Positions 43,001 through 52,132 are shown, counted from the stretch's first letter. The stretch: DNA of 64,000 nt from Haladaptatus sp. DJG-WS-42 (GCF_037198285.1 NZ_CP147243.1:496001-560000); one strand, 5' to 3'. Program-made: numbers and translations. Notes: generated by a model from the sequence alone, not told the origin.

Positions 43001-43936
43001 CTACGCAGACGGCGGCGCGACCATGCCGTGGCGCGAGAGAATCACGCGAACTGCCACCGCTGTCCAGCGAATGCGCATGTCGAGCGTGGTGTCGCGTTTT
43101 GCCGTCTCGATGAGGAACGCAGACGCGCCGAGTTCACCAACAGCGCGGCGAGTAAGCGAGTGACCAGTTCCCATCAGGATGTTTCCGCGCTTGAACTTGT
43201 GTTCAGCCATCGAGTCGGGAACCTCGTGGTCGTTGAGGTAGGCAATGGCCGCGGCCGTATCGTCTCGTGCAGCGCCTTCGACGCCGGGAAAGATGGCCTG
43301 ACCCACGCCCCCTTCGTCAACTTTGAAAATCCCCCGCGAGCTGTGGAGGTCGATGACGATGTCCGGGTCGTGGTACTCGATGGCCGTCCAGATGGCGTTT
43401 GCGAGCGACGAGTTGCTCGGCTGTCCGACAGGGAACTGATTGTTCAAATCGGTGCCGAACGCCTTGCGCGTCCGATTCTGCACCGCGCGCTTGTTCGACT
43501 CGGGGATGATGACGAGCGTGCCGCTAGTGACCGTCCAGTTGGTCATGTTCCGTGCCGCAGTGAAGCCCGCGACCTCGTTGCCGTGCATCCCGCCAATGAC
43601 CACCGCGGTTGGGCCGGGCTGGGTGGCTTCGATGACGTACACGTCAGTCTCGTTTGCCGTGCCCGGCAACAGCGTGTAGCGCGAGACGGTCTGCGTCTCA
43701 GATTCGCGTAGCACCTCTTGGTCGGGGTTCGGAAACGGCTCGGGCGTGGGCCACGGCGTTCGCGGCGTCTGCGTCTCCACCTCGTTTCCGGGCACATCTG
43801 GCACGCCGGGCACCGATGCGTTGATAGCCGGCGCTACCGGTGGGCTTCCGCCGAAGAAAACCACCCCCACCCCAGCGAACACCACGATTCCGACGGCGAC
43901 GATCGCGACCACTTGCGCGGCCTGATTCGTTCCCAT
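43001..43936 (-). CDS. Membrane-anchored M14-type deacylase (succinylglutamate desuccinylase/aspartoacylase family)
   Basis: 311 residues. A single N-terminal hydrophobic segment (about 8-30) and Pro/Thr-rich linker put the catalytic domain outside the cell. Zinc ligands are in GGMHGNEVAG (His, Glu) and DLHSS (His); substrate motif DLNNQFP corresponds to the DLNR motif of the family with Arg replaced by Asn. A C-terminal Glu in LIETAKRD is the catalytic base candidate. The change DLNR to DLNN suggests altered substrate recognition. Confidence 0.85.
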   Translation of the reverse strand: MGTNQAAQVVAIVAVGIVVFAGVGVVFFGGSPPVAPAINASVPGVPDVPGNEVETQTPRTPWPTPEPFPNPDQEVLRESETQTVSRYTLLPGTANETDVYVIEATQPGPTAVVIGGMHGNEVAGFTAARNMTNWTVTSGTLVIIPESNKRAVQNRTRKAFGTDLNNQFPVGQPSNSSLANAIWTAIEYHDPDIVIDLHSSRGIFKVDEGGVGQAIFPGVEGAARDDTAAAIAYLNDHEVPDSMAEHKFKRGNILMGTGHSLTRRAVGELGASAFLIETAKRDTTLDMRIRWTAVAVRVILSRHGMVAPPSA

Positions 43937-44044
43937 CTAGTAGGAAAACCGACGCTCTGTGGGGTGATAATTAAACGCCGCGTAGCAATTCGCTTATCCG
44001 ACGCATAATGCATGAAACAGTCTGCAAAAGTGGCAATAGGCGGT

Positions 44045-45703
44045 CTACAGGTGCTTGCTCACGTACGGGCCGTCTTGGTGATAGCCGAGCTTCTTCCGGT
44101 AGTATTCGCGCACGCCGATACCGGAGATGACGCTCATCTTGTCGAATCCGGCCTCGCGGGCGATTTCCTCTGCGTGGGCGAGGAGTTTCTTCCCGTAGCC
44201 ACGGTGTTGCCAGTCGCCTTCGCCCTTCCCGACGCCGATTTCGTTGCCGTAGACGTGGAGTTCGCGGATGAGCGCAGCGTTGTCGAGTTCGCGGCGCACG
44301 GGATTGCCGGGGAAGCGCAGGCGACAGAACCCAATCAGGAGGTCTTTGACCGGGTCTTCGAAGCTGATGAAGTGTTCCTGTCCGCCCGCAGCCTCGTACT
44401 CTAACACCTGCAACTCGATGTTCTCCGGGTCGGGGTCTTCGTCGTTCATCCCGACCTCGCGGGCACGGATGTCGCGGCACTTCCCGCCGTTCTCCTCGAG
44501 GCGTTGTTCGGCGAGTTGCCGAAGGTTCGACTTCCACACACCCGCGTCGATGAAGTCTGCAGGGATGTCGCGCTGGACGCGCTGGAGGCGGGTGTAGGGC
44601 GGAATCATGTCCATCGCTTCTGCGACGATGTCCGCGGCCTCTTCGTTGTCGAGCGGTTCGTACTCGTCGCGTCGCCACATGTCGTAGGTGATGGTGTCGC
44701 GGACGACGAGCGTCGGGTAGATTTTGAGGAAGTCGGGCCGCCAGTCGGGGCTCTCGAACAGTTGGCGGAAGTCTTCTACGCACATCTCGTGAGACATTCC
44801 CGGTTGGCCGGGCATCATGTGAAAGCCGACTTTGAACGCTGCATCGCGCAGGCGGCGGTTCGCGTCGAGTGATGCCTGAATCCCGTGGCCGCGGTGCATG
44901 TCGCGGTTGATGCGCTCGTAGGTCGTCTGGACGCCGACCTCGACTTTCGTCCCGCCGAGGTCGAGCATGCGGTCGATTTGCTCTGGGTCACACCAGTCGG
45001 GCTTCGTCTCGAACGTCGTCCCGATGTTGCGGATGTCGCCAGTCTCGTTTTCGGCGATGACGTCCTCTAAATATTTGAACTCGTAGTCGTCGAAATCCTG
45101 TGCGAAACTCACGCCCTCTGCGGGTTCCGGCTGCTTGTCTACGTCGTAATCGTTCAGCGCTTCGAGTGCGCGTTTGACGAACCATTCTTGGTAATCGTGG
45201 CTCCGCGCAGTCATCGTCCCGCCCATCAAAATGAGTTCGACCTTGTCAACGGGGTGGCCAATCTCGCGGAGCTGTTCGAGCCGGAGGGTGACCTGTCCGT
45301 ACGGGTCGTAGTCGTTTTGGACGCCGCGGGCGGCGGCGGGTTCGTGGCCGGTGTAGCTCTGCGAACTGGAGAACTCGGAGGCAGGGCCGCCGGGACAGTA
45401 GAGACATTTCCCGTGGGGGCACATGTGCGGGCTGGTCATGATGGCGACGGGAGAGACGCCGGAGGCCGTCCGCACGGGTTTGCGCTGGAGCACCTCGATG
45501 AGTTCGTCGCGGCGCTCGAACGGGCCGTAATCGAGCAGTTCCGTGTTCTTTGGAACTTTCGGCGAAGAGAACTCAGAACAGACGTTCAGCTTCTCCTTCT
45601 CGAGATTGTCGCTGTCGATATCGCCTGCGAGAATCCGCTCGACAAGCTCTGCGCAGGCCTGCTCGAACGCATCCGTTTCCGTGGGTTCGGTGTCAGTTCG
45701 CAT
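44045..45703 (-). CDS. elp3: Elp3, radical-SAM/acetyltransferase for tRNA wobble uridine modification
   Basis: 552 residues. The radical SAM cluster motif is CPHGKCLYCPGG, with C-x4-C-x2-C spacing, near residue 94-104. GTTFETKPDWC and VGVQTTYERI follow, and the C-terminal GNAT domain (about 400-552) has the acetyl-CoA loop QHRGYGKKLLAHAEEIAR. Elp3 makes cm5U at tRNA position 34, and archaeal Elp3 acts without other Elongator subunits. Full length and intact motifs suggest activity. It is divergent from a small GNAT gene. Confidence 0.96.
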   Translation of the reverse strand: MRTDTEPTETDAFEQACAELVERILAGDIDSDNLEKEKLNVCSEFSSPKVPKNTELLDYGPFERRDELIEVLQRKPVRTASGVSPVAIMTSPHMCPHGKCLYCPGGPASEFSSSQSYTGHEPAAARGVQNDYDPYGQVTLRLEQLREIGHPVDKVELILMGGTMTARSHDYQEWFVKRALEALNDYDVDKQPEPAEGVSFAQDFDDYEFKYLEDVIAENETGDIRNIGTTFETKPDWCDPEQIDRMLDLGGTKVEVGVQTTYERINRDMHRGHGIQASLDANRRLRDAAFKVGFHMMPGQPGMSHEMCVEDFRQLFESPDWRPDFLKIYPTLVVRDTITYDMWRRDEYEPLDNEEAADIVAEAMDMIPPYTRLQRVQRDIPADFIDAGVWKSNLRQLAEQRLEENGGKCRDIRAREVGMNDEDPDPENIELQVLEYEAAGGQEHFISFEDPVKDLLIGFCRLRFPGNPVRRELDNAALIRELHVYGNEIGVGKGEGDWQHRGYGKKLLAHAEEIAREAGFDKMSVISGIGVREYYRKKLGYHQDGPYVSKHL

Positions 45704-45823
45704 CAGCAGTTGCTATGGGTAGGTCATGGCGTGTGGCGAATAAGATTGTCGCTCGGAAACCGGACGTCGTCGTGTGTAGACAGGGCACACACGTATTTCT
45801 CCGCAATTCGCGTAGAATCCCAC

Positions 45824-46396
45824 ATGGCTTCGTTCGACTTTCACGTCGTCACCGCAGACCGATGGAGCGACTTCGAAACCCTGTTCGGTGACAACGGCGC
45901 CTGTGACGGCTGTTGGTGCATGTGGAACCGACAGACGCAGGCCGAGTACAACGCCAATCGAGGCGCGTCGAATCGCCAGCAAATGCACGATCTCATCCAC
46001 GCTGATGAGAAACCCGGCATCCTCGCCTACGCCGACGGCGAGCCAGTGGGCTGGTGTTCGGTCGCGCCCCGCGAGGAGTTCGGCCGCCTCGCGCGCTCGC
46101 CGATAACGAAACCCGTCGATGACACGGCTGTCTGGTCGGTTGTGTGTTTCTACGTGGACAGAACTGCACGTGGACAGGGCCTCACGGCCGCCCTCCTCGA
46201 CGCCGCAAAGGAGTATGTCCGCGAACAGGGTGGGACGGTGCTCGAAGGCTACCCGGTTGACCCACAGGGAGAGCGCGTCTCAGCAACTTCGGCGTGGCAC
46301 GGACTGGTGGACGTCTTCGAAGAAGCAGGATTCGTTGCGGTGGCACGCCGGAAAGAGACGCGGCCAGTGATGCGCTTTGAGATAGAGACGGCGTAG
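45824..46396 (+). CDS. GNAT-family acetyltransferase with Cys-rich N-terminus
   Basis: 190 residues from ATG 45824; the long in-frame upstream extension is antisense to elp3 and was rejected. The acetyl-CoA motif is DRTARGQGLTAALLDAAKEY (about 107-126). The N-terminal NGACDGCWCMWNRQTQAEY places three Cys and one Trp in a row, a pattern seen in a group of acetyltransferases of unknown substrate. The C-terminal segment VDVFEEAGFVAVARR is the typical motif B. A TATA-like CGTATTTC lies about 25 bases upstream. Confidence 0.88.
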   Translation: MASFDFHVVTADRWSDFETLFGDNGACDGCWCMWNRQTQAEYNANRGASNRQQMHDLIHADEKPGILAYADGEPVGWCSVAPREEFGRLARSPITKPVDDTAVWSVVCFYVDRTARGQGLTAALLDAAKEYVREQGGTVLEGYPVDPQGERVSATSAWHGLVDVFEEAGFVAVARRKETRPVMRFEIETA

Positions 46397-46433
46397 TCAC
46401 TCGAGAGTGTGAGAACGAGGAGAGAAGTTCGAA

Positions 46434-48539
46434 TTACGCGAGCTGTTCTGCGACCGTTGCGATGACGGCTTCGAGAACGGCGTCGCGCTCGCCGACGAGG
46501 AATTCGAGTTTCCCATCGTGGGCGCTGCGCGGGGTGACGCCCGCGTTTGGCACGCGGAGGCGTGCGGCTTCTGCGACTTCGCGGACGTCCACGTTGGTCG
46601 TCGCGCGGATGTGGATTTCGTCGTCTGCGAGGCCGATGGTCACGAACGGTTCGCCCTCGCGGTTGCGGCGGTGGACCTCGTCGAGGAGGAGTTCCGTCGG
46701 CGGGAAGTCGAAGCGGTTCGTGAACGCGTCGGTGTCGAGGACGGCGAAGTTGACGCCGCCTTCGTCCACGTAGTCTAAGTTGGCTTCCGCGGTCTCGAGT
46801 TCGTCGTCGAGCTTGGTGCGGAACTGCTGGGCGATGTGGCTTGCAAGCCCGCCGACTTCGCCAAAGAGGAGGTCAGTGATGACCTCGCGCTTGTCCTCGT
46901 AGGACTGGTAGTAGGCTTCGAGCGCGATGGCTTCGCGGAGTTCGCGGGTTGCGTTCTCGTCGTAGCCAGCGTTCGCGGCGAGTTCGACATACTGTGCGGG
47001 TGCGTCCTCCCAGAAGCTGACTGCAGGAAGGTGGGCGAGGTCGTCGCGGACGCCGTTGTTGACGTTCACGGCGACGTTCGCGCCGAGGACGGCGCTCGTG
47101 AGGTTTGCCTCAACGTTCTCGTCTGCGAGGTTCGGGTTGAGCATCGTGTCAACGGCGGCTGCGACTTCCTCATCTGCAACGGCGGCGTCAACGACGACCT
47201 TCGGCGCGCCGTAGATGTCGAGGAGTTCGAGGCCGTCGAGCGACTCCTTCGTGGAGCCTGCGGCGGCGAGGACGAACAGTGGGAACTGCTCGTCGTGACG
47301 GTCGCGGTTCGAGAGCATGTTGGTGACGTCGCCAGTTGCGTCGTCCATGCCGTACACGCCGTCCTGCAGTGGACGACGGTCGAAGTAGTGGTAGATGGCG
47401 TCTTCGCGGGAGTGTTCCTCGCGGATGAGTGGGAGGGTGGCGCGCTCGATTGCTGCGCCGGTGAGGTAGCCGTCTGCCGTTGCGCTGTGGCGGACGATGA
47501 CCGGACGACCCTCGATGACGGCGCGGCGGATGGCGGTCGCGACGTCGCGGATCTCTTCGGAGAGCGCGGAGACTGCAGCATCCTCTGCGAGTGGCTCGGT
47601 TGCCTCGGGGCGCGCGCGGGCGTCGAGGGCGTTTTTGAGACGGCCTTCGACGGCATCGCGTTCGCCGCCTTCTAAGATGTCGAGTTCTTCGGTCTCGACT
47701 TGGAGTTCGTCGCGGCGCATCTCGACTTCGCCGTTGAGACCGATGATGTCACCAACTTCGACTTCTGGGTACGCGCGAACGCCTGCTTCGACGAATGCGG
47801 CGGCGTCTACGGTGCCGGTTTCGTCGCGGACGGTGAACACGGTCGGGCCGCTTGTCTGACGGACACCGGTCACGGTGCCTTCGAGACGGGCCTGCTCGCC
47901 GACGTGGTCAGAGAGCGTGCCGATTTCGGTTCGCTCGTAGGTGGCGTCGGACTCAGCGTCCTCGGCTGATTCTGCGTCCTGTTCTTGGGCGTGTTCTTCG
48001 TGCGTGTCTTCCGGCTCGGCCTGCGTCTCCGTCTGCTCCTCAACTTCTTCGCTCTCTGCCTGCTTTTGCTTGCGGCGTGCGTCGTCTTTCTGTTGCTTTG
48101 CTTTCTGCTTGTCAGAAAGCGTCTGGCGGACGACCGCGCGCTTTTCTTTCTTTGGCGTTTCCGCTGGCATCTCGTCGCCCTGTGGCGTCTGGATGAGTTT
48201 GCCGCGGAACTCATTGTCCGCTTGGCGAATCGACCACGCGAGGTCGATGTTGCCGTTGTTGTGGACTTTCGTGACCTGGACGTAGACCGGGTCGCCTTCG
48301 TTCCAGTTGAGGGAGTCGAGACGGCGGTCTAATTCGCTCTTGTGGAGGAGACCGGTGACGCGCTCGCCGATGTCGATGAACACACCGAACTCAGCGAAGC
48401 CGTCAACGGTGCCTTTGTAGAAGCGGCCGGGGGTCAGCTGACCGGGTCGGTTACCAGTGAACTCGAAGACGACGTCCTCTTGATGGACGTCACAGATGGG
48501 GCCGTTTGCCTCAGCCCCGCAGATGATACACTTATCCAT
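46434..48539 (-). CDS. Large S1/OB-fold protein with degenerate DHH domain
   Basis: 701 residues. A zinc-binding N-terminus (Cys4, Cys7, Cys16, His19) leads to an S1 domain (about 35-110), an acidic/basic low-complexity linker (about 120-185), an OB-fold (about 190-290) and a C-terminal RecJ-like DHH fold. The DHH catalytic motifs are decayed: the first acidic motif reads RHSATADGYLTG and the signature DHH reads VVVDAAVAD near residue 448, while flanking LTSAVLGA is kept. The protein is likely a nucleic-acid-binding, non-nucleolytic relative of GAN/Cdc45-type proteins. The exact partner is unknown. Confidence 0.85.
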   Translation of the reverse strand: MDKCIICGAEANGPICDVHQEDVVFEFTGNRPGQLTPGRFYKGTVDGFAEFGVFIDIGERVTGLLHKSELDRRLDSLNWNEGDPVYVQVTKVHNNGNIDLAWSIRQADNEFRGKLIQTPQGDEMPAETPKKEKRAVVRQTLSDKQKAKQQKDDARRKQKQAESEEVEEQTETQAEPEDTHEEHAQEQDAESAEDAESDATYERTEIGTLSDHVGEQARLEGTVTGVRQTSGPTVFTVRDETGTVDAAAFVEAGVRAYPEVEVGDIIGLNGEVEMRRDELQVETEELDILEGGERDAVEGRLKNALDARARPEATEPLAEDAAVSALSEEIRDVATAIRRAVIEGRPVIVRHSATADGYLTGAAIERATLPLIREEHSREDAIYHYFDRRPLQDGVYGMDDATGDVTNMLSNRDRHDEQFPLFVLAAAGSTKESLDGLELLDIYGAPKVVVDAAVADEEVAAAVDTMLNPNLADENVEANLTSAVLGANVAVNVNNGVRDDLAHLPAVSFWEDAPAQYVELAANAGYDENATRELREAIALEAYYQSYEDKREVITDLLFGEVGGLASHIAQQFRTKLDDELETAEANLDYVDEGGVNFAVLDTDAFTNRFDFPPTELLLDEVHRRNREGEPFVTIGLADDEIHIRATTNVDVREVAEAARLRVPNAGVTPRSAHDGKLEFLVGERDAVLEAVIATVAEQLA

Positions 48540-48596
48540 TAGCCGGTAAAAACGGTCCTGGCCTAAAACGGTTATCGGATTCCTGCTGTCAGCGAC

Positions 48597-48860
48597 CTAC
48601 TCGAATATCGCAGTTTCTGCTTCGAGTGAGTCTATCTCGTCTCGGACTTTCTGGGCGTCGTCGGGGAACAGCGCAACCTGCACCTCGTTGCCCTCATCGT
48701 CGTGAAACACGAGTTTAACGCGCTTGTCGCCGAAGGCTCTGGCCTCCGCCTCGCTCACGTCGAACAGCTTCGCCGTGGCGGATTTGTTCGCCGGACCGAC
48801 GTTTTTGAGCGCGCCATCTTTCAGTTCGACCATGAACTCGGAGAGTTGGAGTGTCAGCAT
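48597..48860 (-). CDS. Small conserved haloarchaeal protein
   Basis: 87 residues, acidic, without signal or membrane helix. Alternating strands (LTLQLSEFMVELKDGAL, then KRVKLVFHDDEGNEVQVALFP) followed by a C-terminal helix (DDAQKVRDEIDSLE) suggest a small beta-rich domain. No function is known. It lies downstream of the Yip1 gene on the same strand, with 24 bases between. Confidence 0.7.
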   Translation of the reverse strand: MLTLQLSEFMVELKDGALKNVGPANKSATAKLFDVSEAEARAFGDKRVKLVFHDDEGNEVQVALFPDDAQKVRDEIDSLEAETAIFE

Positions 48861-48884
48861 GCCTCTCGGTTTGCAGCGGAGGGC

Positions 48885-49478
48885 TTAAACGATACCGAGA
48901 AGCGTCTCGAACGCCGGGAAGCCACGGAATCCAAACCCGAAGATGATGGCTGCGGGAATCGCCCCGAGCACCACCGCGCGCAGAAGCGACACCCGGTGGA
49001 TTTTGTGGACGCCGATGACGAGGAGCACGGCTCCGTACAGCGCACACACCGCCCGCAACGCGGGTATTGGAATCCCTGCAAACACACACGGGGCCGCGGC
49101 GTATGCCAACAACTGCACCGTCTCGCTCACGCCGCCGCGCTCGGGCGCAAATGGAATCAACAGGAGCGTCTGGACGGCGGCGGTCAGGTGGAGCGCAGCG
49201 GGCGCGACGAACAGCGCCGCGAGCGCGAGCGCGAAGATGAACGAGAGTTCCGTTTGCCCCCCGAAGACAGGATAGGCGTTCTCCACGAGCAGAAAGCGTG
49301 TCGCCTCCTCGATGGTGACGACAAGGCCCGCGAACACGAGGCCGGGCGCTTGGTCGCCCGGCGCGACGGCTGCGCGAAAGAAGCGGTGCGGGCGAAACAG
49401 TACTTCGACCCACGCCTGCGCGAGTGCGACCGGGCCGCGGTCGCGGCCACCGGTCGGGTTTTCGACCCACTGAGTCAC
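48885..49478 (-). CDS. Yip1-domain membrane protein
   Basis: 197 residues from GTG 49476-49478 (VTQWVENP); a longer frame to 49670 overlaps the thymidine kinase gene and was rejected. The N-terminal cytosolic segment (LAQAWVEVLFRPHRFFRA) is the Yip1 entry, and five hydrophobic segments follow, at about 45-65, 78-105, 118-140, 145-160 and 168-185. Archaeal Yip1 proteins are of unknown function. It is seven bases downstream of tdk and probably cotranscribed. Confidence 0.87.
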   Translation of the reverse strand: MTQWVENPTGGRDRGPVALAQAWVEVLFRPHRFFRAAVAPGDQAPGLVFAGLVVTIEEATRFLLVENAYPVFGGQTELSFIFALALAALFVAPAALHLTAAVQTLLLIPFAPERGGVSETVQLLAYAAAPCVFAGIPIPALRAVCALYGAVLLVIGVHKIHRVSLLRAVVLGAIPAAIIFGFGFRGFPAFETLLGIV

Positions 49479-49485
49479 AGGCGTT

Positions 49486-50070
49486 CTAGTCGGTGCGAAG
49501 GGTATGACAGTTGCGACAGCGCGCTTCGTAGCTCTCCTCTGCGCCGACGAGAATCGTCGGGTCGTCGACGTGCGCAGGCACGCCGTCGATAAGTCGCTGT
49601 GTGCGGGTTGCGGGTTCGCCACACTCGATACAGATTGCCTGTACCTTATCGACGTACTCTGCAACCGCAATCAGATTCGGAACCGGCTCGAACGGCTCGC
49701 CACGGAAGGTCATGTCGAGACCGCTTGCGATGACGCGGCGGCCGTCTGCTGCGAGCTGCTCGCAGACGGAGACGAGATTCTCTGAGAAGAAGTTCGCTTC
49801 GTCGATGCCGATGACCTGCTGGCCGTTCAGCGCCTCGAAGATTTCCGGGCCGGGATTCTCAGGGTCAACGACGAGTGCCTCCCACTTTGCGCCGTCGTGG
49901 GAGCCAATCGTTTCGGTACCGTAGCGGTCGTCGATGGAGGGCTTGAATGCCGCGACCTCCTGCCCGGCGATTTCGGCGCGTCGAAGGCGACGGAGCAACT
50001 CCTCCGTCTTTCCGGAGAACATACAGCCGGAAATCACCTCAACCCAGCCGCTGTTCGTGATAGCGTGCAT
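49486..50070 (-). CDS. tdk: Thymidine kinase, type II
   Basis: 194 residues from ATG 50068-50070 (MHAITNSGWVEV). The P-loop is SGCMFSGKTEELLRRL, the Asp/Glu segment GIDEANFF holds the Walker B and catalytic Glu region, and a lasso with zinc ligands is present: CIECGEPATRTQR and the C-terminal CRNCHTLRT. The enzyme phosphorylates thymidine for salvage. Length and motifs match bacterial/archaeal TK1-like enzymes. Confidence 0.96.
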   Translation of the reverse strand: MHAITNSGWVEVISGCMFSGKTEELLRRLRRAEIAGQEVAAFKPSIDDRYGTETIGSHDGAKWEALVVDPENPGPEIFEALNGQQVIGIDEANFFSENLVSVCEQLAADGRRVIASGLDMTFRGEPFEPVPNLIAVAEYVDKVQAICIECGEPATRTQRLIDGVPAHVDDPTILVGAEESYEARCRNCHTLRTD

Positions 50071-50137
50071 ACCCTCTACACGAACGAGCAAGCAGCAAAA
50101 TAGTTGTCAATCACGGCAGCGCGACACTCCGGAAATC

Positions 50138-50719
50138 TTAGTCGTCCGCGCCGACGTTCTCCGCGCTCTCTGCGGTGCGCGGGTCGGCTTCGATGTTCCA
50201 AAACTGTACCACGCGCCGCCCGAGAGTGCGGACGCGCTTTTCCATCTCTTCGTCTACGAACTCGCCGTCGTAGAACTGGTCGCGGACGCCCGGAATCGCT
50301 GCCTGATGCGGGAGAACCCACGCCCCAAGAGAACGGCCGACGCTCCGGAGGTGTTCGAGTGCCGTCGTTGGGAACCGACCGCCGGAGACCGCGAGCAGGC
50401 CCACAGTTTTGTCGTCGAACTCGTCGAAGCCAGCGTAGTCGAGGATGGTTTTGAGCGGCGAGGAGTACGAGCCGTGGTACATCGGCGTTCCCAGGATGAT
50501 GGCGTCTGCTGCCTGCAGTTTCTGCATCAGTGCGGGAACATCGCCGGGTTCGCGGTCGTCCGCATCGAAGATGGGGATGTCCATCCCGATCGGGTCGACG
50601 AGTTCGGTCGTCGCGCCCGCGAGTTCGGCTTCAGCAAGCGCGTGATTCAGCGCGATACGAGTGTAGCTCTCGTTACGGAGACTGCCGCAAACGGCAACGA
50701 CGTGGGGAGTATTGGCCAT
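50138..50719 (-). CDS. NADPH-dependent FMN reductase
   Basis: 193 residues from ATG 50717-50719 (MANTPHVVAV). The flavodoxin-like fold has the FMN phosphate loop CGSLRNESYTRIAL near residue 10, the segment LGTPMYHGSYSSPLKTILDYAG near residue 80 and SGGRFPTTALEHL near residue 115. Such proteins reduce flavins or quinones/azo compounds and may protect from oxidative stress. Genomic neighbours do not indicate its substrate. Confidence 0.92.
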   Translation of the reverse strand: MANTPHVVAVCGSLRNESYTRIALNHALAEAELAGATTELVDPIGMDIPIFDADDREPGDVPALMQKLQAADAIILGTPMYHGSYSSPLKTILDYAGFDEFDDKTVGLLAVSGGRFPTTALEHLRSVGRSLGAWVLPHQAAIPGVRDQFYDGEFVDEEMEKRVRTLGRRVVQFWNIEADPRTAESAENVGADD

Positions 50720-50763
50720 AACACAAATTCGCCGTCGGAGGCGCAAAAGCCATCGGGTCTCTG

Positions 50764-51672
50764 TCAGCGTCGCAAGGAGGCGTCGCCCGTCTCCGCGTCG
50801 AAGGCCACGAGTTCGTCGCGGTCGAGGTCAGAGAGCAGTCCGGAAAGCCATTCGCGGCCGTGTTCGCCCTCTGGCGTGTAATCCACCCGCACGCGCGGCC
50901 CGAGTTCGTCCAACGTGAGCGAGTCGTACTCTTTGAGGACGTTCACGACGCGCCCGCGGAACTGGCGACGACTGCCCTCAAACTTCGGTTGCGTGGGTAC
51001 GTCGGGTGCGGTGAAGTCGCCCGTCTCGTAGGCGTGACACCACGTGCGCCACGGACACTCCGCCACGTCGCACTCGGGAACCTTCCCGCAGGCGACGCCG
51101 CCGAGTTCCATGATGGCGTTGTTCCACACCCGCGACTGGCCCGCGGGCATGAGTTGGTTGGCAGCTTCCTCAAACACCGCATCGTCGTCCGAGAGGTCGA
51201 ACGCACGATACGTGACGCGTTTGACGTTCGTATCGACCACCGCGTCGCCGGTGTTGAACGCGAAACTCGCCACCGCGTTCGCGGTGTACGGGCCAACGCC
51301 CATGAGTTCCTGTAAGCCGTCGGGCGTTTTCGGGAACTCGCCATCGAACTCCTCGACCACCTGCCGGGCGGCTTCGTGGAGGTACTTCGCCCGGTTGTTG
51401 TAGCCGAGGCTCATCTCGCTCCAGAAGCCGACCACGTCGGCGCGGTCTGCGGCGGCGAGCGCGTCGGGCGTTGGCCAGCGGTCGAGAAACGCTTCCCACG
51501 CTTCGACGACGCGCCCGAGTTGGGTCTGTTGGCTCATCACTTCAGAGACGAGGATGGCGTAGGGGTCGTCGGTTCGTCGCCACGGGAAGTCGCGGTGGTC
51601 CGCCTCGTACCACTCGACCAGCGCCTGCTGGACGGCATCGAGGTCTGCAGGGAGCGACCACGCTTCAGTCAT
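50764..51672 (-). CDS. mutY: A/G-specific adenine glycosylase MutY
   Basis: 302 residues from ATG 51670-51672 (MTEAWSLP). MutY removes adenine opposite 8-oxoguanine. The catalytic Glu is in SEVMSQQTQLGRV, the helix-hairpin-helix LMGVGPYTANAV and the catalytic Asp in VVDTNVKRV. The Fe-S cysteines follow as ACGKVPECDVAECPWRTWC, with spacing x5-x4-x5 instead of the common x6-x2-x5. The C-terminal domain is about 70 residues, shorter than the MutT-like domain of bacterial MutY and probably not a full 8-oxoG reader. Confidence 0.95.
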   Translation of the reverse strand: MTEAWSLPADLDAVQQALVEWYEADHRDFPWRRTDDPYAILVSEVMSQQTQLGRVVEAWEAFLDRWPTPDALAAADRADVVGFWSEMSLGYNNRAKYLHEAARQVVEEFDGEFPKTPDGLQELMGVGPYTANAVASFAFNTGDAVVDTNVKRVTYRAFDLSDDDAVFEEAANQLMPAGQSRVWNNAIMELGGVACGKVPECDVAECPWRTWCHAYETGDFTAPDVPTQPKFEGSRRQFRGRVVNVLKEYDSLTLDELGPRVRVDYTPEGEHGREWLSGLLSDLDRDELVAFDAETGDASLRR

Positions 51673-51739
51673 TGGGCGACGGTAGGCACAGAGCGCGTTT
51701 AGGGGTAGTGGTTTTCTCCCCGCACAGAGTGGGTCAGTC

Positions 51740-52132
51740 ATGGCACGACAGAACGTTTCGAGCGGGACGAAATGGGAATCGGTCGTTGGCTACTCGCGGG
51801 CGGTGCGAATCGGCAATCGAGTTTCGGTATCCGGAACCACCGCAACCGACGAGTCGGGAGCAGTCGTTGGCGCGGGCGACCCGTACGCCCAGACGAAGCA
51901 AGCGCTCACAAACGTGGCGGTGGCACTCGAAAACGCCGGAGCGAGCTTCGAAGACGTGATTCGCACTCGCATGTTCGTCACGGACATCGACGCGTGGGAG
52001 GAAGTGGGCCGCGCCCACGGAGACGTGTTCGCAGCCATCCGCCCGGCGACGAGCATGGTCGAGGTGAGTCGCCTGATTGACCCGGAAATGCTGGTGGAGA
52101 TTGAAGTGGAAGCAGTCGTCGAACCCGAATGA
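51740..52132 (+). CDS. RidA/YjgF-family protein
   Basis: 130 residues. Conserved elements are GYSRAVRIGNRVSVSGTTA near the N-terminus, the middle QTKQALTNVAVALENAGASFEDV with helix packing, and the Arg of RTRMFVTDI. The C-terminal AIRPATSMVEVSRL and EMLVEIEVEAVV strand complete the trimer fold. RidA enzymes hydrolyse reactive enamines and imines from PLP enzymes; the Arg required for this is kept. It is divergent from mutY, with 67 bases between. Confidence 0.93.
   Translation: MARQNVSSGTKWESVVGYSRAVRIGNRVSVSGTTATDESGAVVGAGDPYAQTKQALTNVAVALENAGASFEDVIRTRMFVTDIDAWEEVGRAHGDVFAAIRPATSMVEVSRLIDPEMLVEIEVEAVVEPE

Noticed and set aside
45188-45823. N-terminal extension of the small GNAT protein
   Set aside because: This part is antisense to elp3; the acetyltransferase begins at ATG 45824 with a TATA-like element at a suitable distance.
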